In this document: piece by piece, positions 57,776-64,000 of the stretch
Position numbering within the stretch: position 1 is the stretch's first letter
Layout of the letters: each line of letters opens with the position of its first letter
Assembly (NCBI RefSeq): GCF_029893585.1
Contig: NZ_JARXYX010000032.1
Span: forward strand, 1-64,000
Direction of reading: 5' to 3'
Source: Streptomyces sp. LBL
GTDB lineage: Bacteria > Actinomycetota > Actinomycetes > Streptomycetales > Streptomycetaceae
DNA length: 64,000 bases
The notes under the pieces: generated by a model
Database searches by the model: none
What the model saw: only the letters and a program-made list of their open reading frames with translations
Told to the model about the DNA's origin: nothing
Program-made: the position numbers and the translations under genes

Positions 57776-58240
57776 CATCGCTCGCCGCCCCGGCGGGCTC
57801 GTCGCCCTCGCCATCCAGTACGGCCATATGCGCACTGCGGTCAGCGCTGGCTACGCCGCGCGAAGCCGCGATGGAATCCACGACCTCCTCGACATCGAGA
57901 CCAGGGCCATCCTGCGCAACCCCAGCCTTGCCGTCTGCAACAACCCCCACGCCTTCCTGATGTGCGTCTACAACCGCGACAAGGCCCTCTGCCACCGCGT
58001 CGGCACCAGGGACACCCCCACCTTGGACCGCCGCGTGTCCACTTGCGCGAACATCGCGCGCACCGACCACCACGCCGCCCAGCTGGGCGCCCAGGCCGAG
58101 AACGCCCTCGTCAGAACGCTGCACCAAGCAATGGTGGAGAATCGCCAACTCCGGCAACAACTCACCGAACACCCCCCGCAAGGTCCGCATTCTGCGCACG
58201 CACCCCCAACCACCCGCTGTTTGACGAGCGGGCGGGGCCG
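57776..58240 (+). pseudogene. Tyrosine integrase fragment 2 (C-terminal part)
   Basis: Frame 0 continues TLAWHIARRPGGLVALAIQYG, then MRTAVSAGYAARSRDGIHDL and CANIARTDHHAAQLGAQAEN, the C-terminus of a second integrase of the same element type. The two fragments join where both share HIARRPGG-like sequence. Confidence 0.65.
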
Positions 58241-58405
58241 CCTCGGCATGAAGGAAGCAGCCCCTTCCACCGCCACTGACGCAGGGTCAACGCTCGGCGC
58301 CTTTCACGTCGCGTCCGCTGCGGCTCCGCAGTGTGCTCAGGCGGGGTGTCCCGCGTCCCTGCACCGGCTCACACCGTCTACAGGTCGTAACCGGACACCT
58401 CGCGA

Positions 58406-58918
58406 TCACGCCATGCCCCTGGCCTCGCTGAGGTGAGCCTTCACGTCCCGCTCGGCGTGCCTGGCAGGCACCTCATCCCCGGCTTTGTTGTGCCGTTCTG
58501 CCGCCTTCGCCGAATCTTGCGCCGCGTCCAACTCTCGCTTGATCTCCCTGGCGCGGCTCGCTCCACGACAGTCAGTTTGCGCTGAACTGATCTCGGCCTG
58601 CGTCCTCCGGTTGTACCTTGCGGCTTCGTCCGCGTCAGGCCGCTGACCGTCGGCTGCCAGGGCTTTCTCATTGAGAGCGATGGCGGTTTGGATCCTCGAG
58701 CGGCAGACAGAACCGGTAGCCCGGGGCTGCCGGGCCGCGTCCCACGGTGTCACTACAGGCGTGTGGCCCTCGTCCAGTGGTGTCGCCACCGGCATGGCTT
58801 CGTCCAGCGGAGCAGCGACAGGAGGGTGGCCTTCGGCTGCCGCAGGTGATGCGGCGCCGCCACCTGCGATGGCGACGGCGATACCGATGGAATACAGGAG
58901 ACTCTTTGCGCGTTTCAT
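58406..58918 (-). CDS. Secreted protein of unknown function
   Basis: The start MKRAKSLLYSIG follows AAGAAGG. The first 30 residues are a clear signal peptide with cleavage near SPAAAEG. The mature part has PLDEAMPVATPLDEGHTPVV repeats followed by a helical Ala/Glu/Arg-rich region (KRELDAAQDSAKAAERH). Hypothetical; inside the inserted island. Confidence 0.6.
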   Translation of the reverse strand: MKRAKSLLYSIGIAVAIAGGGAASPAAAEGHPPVAAPLDEAMPVATPLDEGHTPVVTPWDAARQPRATGSVCRSRIQTAIALNEKALAADGQRPDADEAARYNRRTQAEISSAQTDCRGASRAREIKRELDAAQDSAKAAERHNKAGDEVPARHAERDVKAHLSEARGMA

Positions 58919-59114
58919 GATCACCCTTCTTTAGGTATGGCGCATGATTCGGCGTCACGGTCGTGCGCCGAAAATGCATACCAAAGTGTCGACATGCGGT
59001 CCTTCTGATACTGACGAGTGGCCTGCCGAGGCGTCGTCAGCAGTGAATCCGCGCCACCTTGAAATTCCATAGCGCGCGATCCATTTTTCGCCTTTCGCAC
59101 ACCTAGCCCAGAGC

Positions 59115-59564
59115 TCACGGATCGCAATTCACCTTGGCGTCATTACGGTTACGCCAGCAGGCGTCATCTTCGCTACCGGGAACGATATCTCCGTCGCCAT
59201 CCAGAAGATACATTTCGAACTTGAAACAGTGATTCTCTGCTAGGTTTAAATAACTCCCGCGTAAGGCGCTGACCTTTGTGTATTTTCCATAGCAGGAAGC
59301 TTCTATCTCATACTTGGTGAAGAAACCAGTCTGGTCGAAGACGCCGAGTTTCGCACTTCTGCCATCACGCAAACCGTCACACAGCTCGACGACGTCACCG
59401 ACCGGCCAGAAATCGACCCTTCCTCCCTTACCTACGGTGCTGAACTCGTTCGCGTACATCCAGTAGTGCGGACTACTGGCCGCCTGCGCTGGACTCGGCA
59501 CGAGCGTCCATGAAGACAGACAAGCAAACACTGACGTGGCCGCCCCCAACAATCGCCGCCCAAT
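59115..59564 (-). CDS. Secreted protein, probable ATT start
   Basis: Ribosome binding site AGGAGG is followed 8 bp on by ATT, giving MGRRLLGAATSVFACLSSWT, a proper signal peptide with RR and cleavage near AQA-ASS. The next in-frame start (TTG 59552) is 20 bp from the site and loses the basic start. The mature domain is beta-rich with four Cys (VELCDGLRDGRSAKLGVFDQ, ASCYGKY, ENHCFKFEMYLLDGDGD, DACWRNRND). Unknown family. Confidence 0.6.
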   Translation of the reverse strand: MGRRLLGAATSVFACLSSWTLVPSPAQAASSPHYWMYANEFSTVGKGGRVDFWPVGDVVELCDGLRDGRSAKLGVFDQTGFFTKYEIEASCYGKYTKVSALRGSYLNLAENHCFKFEMYLLDGDGDIVPGSEDDACWRNRNDAKVNCDP

Positions 59565-60008
59565 CGATTCTTCCTCCTGCGATCGGATTCATTACGATAC
59601 GACTCGGCCTGCCGGTCGGAATGGCCGAGAGTCCGTTTCGGATTCACCAACAGGCTGCCGTACGAATCATGGGGATGTCGTTAGCGCTGAGTCGTCGGTG
59701 ACTTGGAGATGCGTCTACTCGAGCTGAAGAGACTGCGCCGCTTGCAGCAGCGGGCTGGGTCCGCGGGCAATAGGAGCAGCCGCTGGTCGATGCCGGTTCC
59801 CGCCGCGACGCCGGCTGCCGGACGGGCGGCAGCCTCACGGCTGGCCATTTTTGGCGCCTGCGGGCCGACATCCGTTGACACGGTTGCTTGGGTAAATTTA
59901 GCCTCCACCCCAGGGCTTTACCTGCGGTTTTTGCTAAATAGCCAGTGCCGACCAACGTCTGACTAGTGTCCCTCGTCCCTGCTCGGCCGCATCCAAACGG
60001 GGTTTACG
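59565..60008. other. Gap without identifiable gene
   Basis: Short frames on both strands lack ribosome binding sites and coding bias. A lower-GC stretch near 59885-59945 may hold the promoter of the AraC gene at 60009. Confidence 0.5.
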
Positions 60009-60999
60009 ATGATCGAGAAGGTGTTCCGGAGCGACAACGTGCCCTCGGCCGATCGCTTCAATGCGTGGCGCAAACGACTAGGCAGGGACGTCTCCCCCTC
60101 TCGGCTCCAGCAGTAACCAGGGGGACGGTTTCCGGGCGGAGACACGCTTGCTCAGGCTCGGTGGCTCACGCGTGTGGTCCACGGTCGTGGACCCCGCGAC
60201 CATCCGGCGTACACGGGAACTCGTCCGTCAGTCCGATCCTGGGGTCTACACACTGCTCCTGCCGCTCAGTGGCAGAACCGAAGTGGCCCAGGCCGACCGG
60301 GAAGCCGTCCACGGCCCCTTCGACATGCACGTCCTGGACTCCTCCCGGCCCGTTCACCTTCGTCTCCTCGGCAGCCCATCGGTTTCCCTGATCGGGGCCG
60401 ACGTTCCCAAGGCCGGATTTCCGCTGCCCGCTCCTTGGATGGACCGCCTCCTCACCCAACGAATACCGGGCCGGGAAGGCGTCGGGGCCCTGCTGTCGGG
60501 ATTCCTCCTGCAACTAACCCACGACACCGCCTCCTACCGCTCGTCCGACGGCCCGCGACTGGAGGCGGCACTCCTCGAACTGCTGACCGTGCTGTTCGCC
60601 CATCACCTCGACGCGGACGCCAGCAGCGCGCCCAACAGCGCCCGGCGCGCTCTGCTCCTGCAGATCCAGTCATTCATCCGCCAGCACCTGCAAGATCCCC
60701 AACTGGCCCCACCGGCCATCGCCGCCGCGCACCACATCTCCGTCAGCTACCTGCACCGCGTCTTCCAGGGAGAGGGCATCACCGTCTCATCCTGGATCCG
60801 TGAGCAACGTCTGGCGAACGCCCGCCGAGACATGACCGACCCCATATTACGCAGCACCCCCATCCACGTAATTGCCTCTCGCTGGGGTTTCCCACGAGCC
60901 GCCGACTTCAGCCGTACGTTCCGCAACACCTATGGCATACCACCAAGGGACTACCGGGACCACGCTTCAACCCAGCTCCCACCGCCTCCCGCTCCGTGA
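60009..60999 (+). pseudogene. AraC-family regulator with a frameshift
   Basis: ATG reads MIEKVFRSDNVPSADRFNAW, then VSP, and the frame ends at TAA 60114. In the +1 frame the protein continues without gap: LGSSSNQGDGFRAETRLLRL, GRTEVAQADREAVHGPFDMH, and the double HTH (AIAAAHHISVSYLHRVFQGE). The shift lies in the run CTCCCCCTCTC near 60090-60100. One base explains it, so either a true pseudogene or a sequencing slip. Confidence 0.75.
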
Positions 61000-61180
61000 C
61001 ACTCGCCAGGTAGACCCAATCCACCGCCCACTAGTACTACCACCGGCTGTAGTACTAGCCTCGGCTGCCATGGTGTTTGCGGCCGTTGGACGTGGCAGAA
61101 ATCGCTAGATAGATGTGCGTCGGCAAGCACCGGACCACGCCAGACGAGGAAGCAGAGAGAGCGCCAGGGGGCTAATCGCG

Positions 61181-62110
61181 ATGGAACAGCAGGAAGTCGA
61201 CCAATTCGCATCTTGGGAGCGCGACCGCTATGGAGTGCCCTTCCTGACCAAATGTGCAGCCAGACTGCGCGCACTTGGGAGAGATGCTGACGCCGAAGCA
61301 GTCAAACTGCTGAGCCAGGGTTCTTTGACGGAGGCAGAGACGTGGTTCCGTGCCGCTGCCGCAAAGGAACCGGAGATAGAGAGCCCGAGCAAGTTCATGT
61401 TGGCCGAATTCCTGGCCCGTCAGGGGAGGGATGGTGAGGCCGAAGGCTGGTACCGCCGGGCCGCGCTGGCGACCGACGGCAGCTACGACGTGCGGCCGGC
61501 CGCGGAGCATCTGGGTGACCTCCTCTCAGCGCGTAGGGCGTACGAGGAAGCCGAGACCTGGTACTGCCGGGCCTACTACGGTGACGACCCGCCCGGTTCC
61601 ACCTGGAAGCCACCTCTGGGAGAGCGGATTCGACCGATCGACTTTGCGAGCAGGCAGCCCGGGGTTGCTCACAAGCGTGCTGCCGCCCTGCTGGCCATGG
61701 GGAAGGTGGCTGAAGCCGATGCGTTCCTCGCCGAAGCCGAGGAGGATCAACGCCGGAACCCGCCCGCCGGGCTGGCGGAAGTCGTCACGACAGCGGTACT
61801 CACCGGCGCGCTGGTTCCCTTTCTCCAGACCATGGTGAGCAAGGCGGGAGAAGACAGCTACCAGGCGGCGCGGGCCATGATCCATCGGTGGGCCACGACG
61901 CTCCGCCGATCACCGACCCCGGAAAGTCCCCCGGAACAAGCAGGCATGGAAGGCGTGGTGCTGCGGATATCCGCTCACGTCTCCAACGAGGCACTGCGGC
62001 AACTGGCCGATCTGGACTTCGCTGTGATCCGACAGACCATGGGGAGCGCTGTCGAAGTGTCCTGGGACGAGAGCTCGCACGAGTGGAAGATCACCCCAGT
62101 CCACCGGTGA
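61181..62110 (+). CDS. TPR/SEL1-like repeat protein
   Basis: The start MEQQEVDQFASWERDRYGVP follows AGGGGGC. The 309-aa product has helical repeats of the TPR/SEL1 kind: GSLTEAETWFRAAAAKEPEI, QGRDGEAEGWYRRAALATDG, RRAYEEAETWYCRAYYGDD, MGKVAEADAFLAEAEED. A separate C-terminal domain (VVLRISAHVSNEALRQLADL) follows. Protein-protein interaction is the expected role. Confidence 0.7.
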   Translation: MEQQEVDQFASWERDRYGVPFLTKCAARLRALGRDADAEAVKLLSQGSLTEAETWFRAAAAKEPEIESPSKFMLAEFLARQGRDGEAEGWYRRAALATDGSYDVRPAAEHLGDLLSARRAYEEAETWYCRAYYGDDPPGSTWKPPLGERIRPIDFASRQPGVAHKRAAALLAMGKVAEADAFLAEAEEDQRRNPPAGLAEVVTTAVLTGALVPFLQTMVSKAGEDSYQAARAMIHRWATTLRRSPTPESPPEQAGMEGVVLRISAHVSNEALRQLADLDFAVIRQTMGSAVEVSWDESSHEWKITPVHR

Positions 62111-62242
62111 CTGCACGTGACTTCCAGGGTGTAGCGGCTCGATGTCCCGCCAGCCTCACCGGTCTTCCCGGAGGCAGCTGAGCGGGGATCAGTAGTACGG
62201 GTTGTATGTCTCACCGGCATCGCGACACCGCCGATCACGAAG

Positions 62243-63280
62243 ATGGCCGCGTACGGCGCGGTCGGCTCGGCCCTCAACACCGGCCGCGGGGTCGCCGAAG
62301 ACCGGGCGACCGGCTGGCTGCGGCAGCTGCGGGTGACGCCGATGACCTCGCACCAGGTCGTGATCGGCCGGGCGCTGGCCGGCTCCGTGACGGTGCTCCC
62401 GGCGATCGTCGCGGTGCTCGAGGCGGGCGGGCTGCTCAACGGCGTACGGCTGGACGTATGGCAGTGGGCGCTCGTCGCGGTGCTGCTGTGGCTCGGCTCG
62501 ACCCCCTTCACCCTGCTCGGGCTCGGCAACGGTTACCGGCTGACCGCGCAGACCACGGGCGTGGCGAACATGGTGTGCAACCTGGGGCTGGCGGTGGTAG
62601 GCGGCCTGTGGTTCCCGGTCAGCCTCACCACGGAACTGGACCGGGCCCGCTCGGCGCTGTCCGCGGCGGGCGTCGAACTGGTCCTGAGCCAGTCGGGCCC
62701 GCCGCTGCCCCCACAGACGGAGGTCCTGCTCGGGTGGGTGGTACGCGAGGCGGTCACCAACGTCCTCCGGCACAGCGAGGCGAACCGGTGCAGGGTCGCG
62801 GTGGCGGGGGTGGGGGCAGGCGCGAGCGCAGGCGCAGGCGCCGGGGAACGTGTGCGGTCGACGGTGACGGATGACGGGGTCGGGGCGGAGACGTCGGCTC
62901 AGGCGCCGGTATCGGTGTCGGGTGCGGCACCGGTGTCGGGTGCGGCACCGAATACAGCATCGGCACCGGCTTCGGCATCGGTATCGGATACGGCATCGGC
63001 ATCGGCATCGGCTTCGGCTTCGGCATCAGTTGCGGCCTCGGGGGGCGTGGGCTCGGGCGTCGGGTTCCGGAGCGTTCTCGGCGGTACCGGGCTCAAGGGG
63101 CTGACGGAACGCCTGGCTGCGGCCGGTGGCTCACTGACGGCCGGGCCGGGGACACGGGGCGGGTTCGTGGTGAAGGCGGAACTGCCGGTGGAGGCACTTG
63201 GGCCGACGGAGACTGTCGGGCCGGTGGACACGGTGGGGGCATCTGGGGCGACGGAGGCAGTCGGCGCGACGGGGCCTTGA
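62243..63280 (+). CDS. ABC-2 permease joined in frame to a histidine kinase C-terminus
   Basis: ATG, possibly not the native start. Residues 1-120 are an ABC-2-type permease C-terminal half: AEDRATGWLRQLRVTPMTSH and several transmembrane segments up to NLGLAVVGGLWFP. From VSLTTELDRARSALSAAGVE the protein is a NarL-type histidine kinase, with N box REAVTNVLRHSEANR and G boxes DDGVGAE and GGTGLKGLTERLAAAGGS. The kinase dimerisation/His domain is absent. An Ala/Ser repeat (about residues 190-270) interrupts the ATP-binding domain. It is clearly a deletion product with an open frame. Confidence 0.75.
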   Translation: MAAYGAVGSALNTGRGVAEDRATGWLRQLRVTPMTSHQVVIGRALAGSVTVLPAIVAVLEAGGLLNGVRLDVWQWALVAVLLWLGSTPFTLLGLGNGYRLTAQTTGVANMVCNLGLAVVGGLWFPVSLTTELDRARSALSAAGVELVLSQSGPPLPPQTEVLLGWVVREAVTNVLRHSEANRCRVAVAGVGAGASAGAGAGERVRSTVTDDGVGAETSAQAPVSVSGAAPVSGAAPNTASAPASASVSDTASASASASASASVAASGGVGSGVGFRSVLGGTGLKGLTERLAAAGGSLTAGPGTRGGFVVKAELPVEALGPTETVGPVDTVGASGATEAVGATGP

Positions 63281-63461
63281 GATCGGTGGACACGGCTGAA
63301 TCGGCGAGGCCGGTGAACAGGGCCGCAGGGCCTGGGGCCGACGGGAAGAGCGGAGCCGTCGGAGTCAGCCGTGGCGGGTGGAGACACCCGGGTCAGTGGG
63401 GTGGGCAGAACCGCTGAACACGACGGGCTCCGGCCTGTCGCTCGCGCTCTACCCTTGGGCC

Positions 63462-64000
63462 GTGAACGAGATGCCCCGGGAGCGCCGGCCCGCCAAGTCG
63501 ATCAGGGTTCTGCTTGCGGAGGACCAGGGGATGATGCGCGGGGCGCTCGCGCTGTTGCTCGGGATGGAGGACGACATCGAGGTCGTCGCTCAGGTGGCGG
63601 CCGGGGACGTGATCGTGGACGCGGCCCTCGCCCACCGCCCGGACGTCGCGCTCCTCGACATCGAACTGCCCGGCAAGAGCGGTCTGGACGCCGCCGCCGA
63701 ACTGCGCGACCAGACCCCCGACTGCCGCGTGCTGATCCTGACCACGTTCGGCCGCCCCGGCTATCTGCGGCGGGCCATGGAGGCGGGCGCCGCCGGTTTC
63801 CTCGTCAAGGACGGCCCCGTGGAGGAGTTGGCCGCGTCGATCCGTCGCGTTCTGACCGGCGAGACGGTCATCGACCCGGCGCTCGCGGCAGCCGCGCTCA
63901 GCGCCGGACCCAACCCGCTCACCGCCCGCGAGTGCGACGCCCTCAATGCCTCCGCGGACGGCGCGACCGTCGCCGACATCGCCGTCCGCCTCCACCTCTC
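63462..64000 (+). CDS. NarL/LuxR-type response regulator, 3' end outside the window
   Basis: GTG (63462) or ATG (63471); no strong ribosome binding site decides. The receiver has VLLAEDQGMMRGALALLLGM, the phospho-acceptor Asp in DVALLDIELPGKSG, LILTTFGRPGYLRRAMEAGA and the Lys in FLVKDG. The HTH begins NPLTARECDALNASADG and is cut by the end of the window. Partner of the kinase whose remnant lies upstream. Confidence 0.88.
   Translation, partial: MNEMPRERRPAKSIRVLLAEDQGMMRGALALLLGMEDDIEVVAQVAAGDVIVDAALAHRPDVALLDIELPGKSGLDAAAELRDQTPDCRVLILTTFGRPGYLRRAMEAGAAGFLVKDGPVEELAASIRRVLTGETVIDPALAAAALSAGPNPLTARECDALNASADGATVADIAVRLHL

Noticed and set aside
59644..59966. Overlapping small genes on both strands before the AraC remnant
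   Set aside because: No ribosome binding sites, and low-complexity or Arg-rich products.

Overview
The window is chromosomal DNA from a high-GC actinomycete, almost certainly a Streptomyces. The evidence is strong G/C bias at third codon positions, many GTG starts, an actinobacterial RNase P RNA, and a typical Streptomyces gene order to its right. It has two halves. Positions 1 to about 44.4-44.75 kb are most of an HK97-type siphophage prophage that runs off the left edge. From about 44.75 kb to the end is host chromosome, part of it decayed.

Prophage, late half (1-28.9 kb, + strand): the end of a giant protein with a 9-bp tandem repeat; a prohead protease fused to a Nudix hydrolase and an acidic tail; the major capsid protein; an HTH and metallophosphoesterase pair; an IPT-domain protein; head-tail connector genes with a poly-gamma-glutamate hydrolase among them; tail terminator; major tail protein; G and GT chaperones joined by a lambda-like GGGAAAG slippery site; a 1342-aa tape measure; distal tail, hub and fibre genes; and membrane/holin genes. 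Most transcription units follow a bipartite element, GAC-nn-W-A-R-S then CAnnnT 21-22 bp after the G of GAC. I found 14 copies and read them as late promoters. They also stand before the endolysin and ParB-like genes.

Prophage, early half (29.6-44.3 kb): a 0.75-kb non-coding GCGCGC-dense segment separates the convergent halves. Then come a minus-strand replication/recombination set (Sak4-like ATPase, DUF2637-type membrane protein, DnaC-like loader, winged-helix proteins), a divergent control region with a tRNA-like structured RNA, the plus-strand ParB-like, small-terminase-like, endolysin and SSB genes, a minus-strand ECF sigma factor with two companion genes, and excisionase plus tyrosine integrase. 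The integrase lies next to the 3' end of rnpB, so the right prophage junction is between them.

Host part (44.75-64 kb): rnpB; a deletion scar joining an AraC regulator and an EamA transporter; Uma2; YaaA; KDPG aldolase; a histidine phosphatase that has lost almost all of its RNase H domain; a CdsZ/DUF164 zinc-ribbon protein with a CTG start; NIF3; hypothetical proteins; and a MaoC, alcohol dehydrogenase and SDR operon behind a KstR-like operator. After 57 kb an ABC exporter/two-component locus is broken. Its ATPase gene is cut after about 46 codons by integrase remnants. A 5-kb island follows, with two secreted proteins, a frameshifted AraC regulator and a TPR-like protein. The permease is then fused in frame to the histidine kinase, and the response regulator runs off the right edge.
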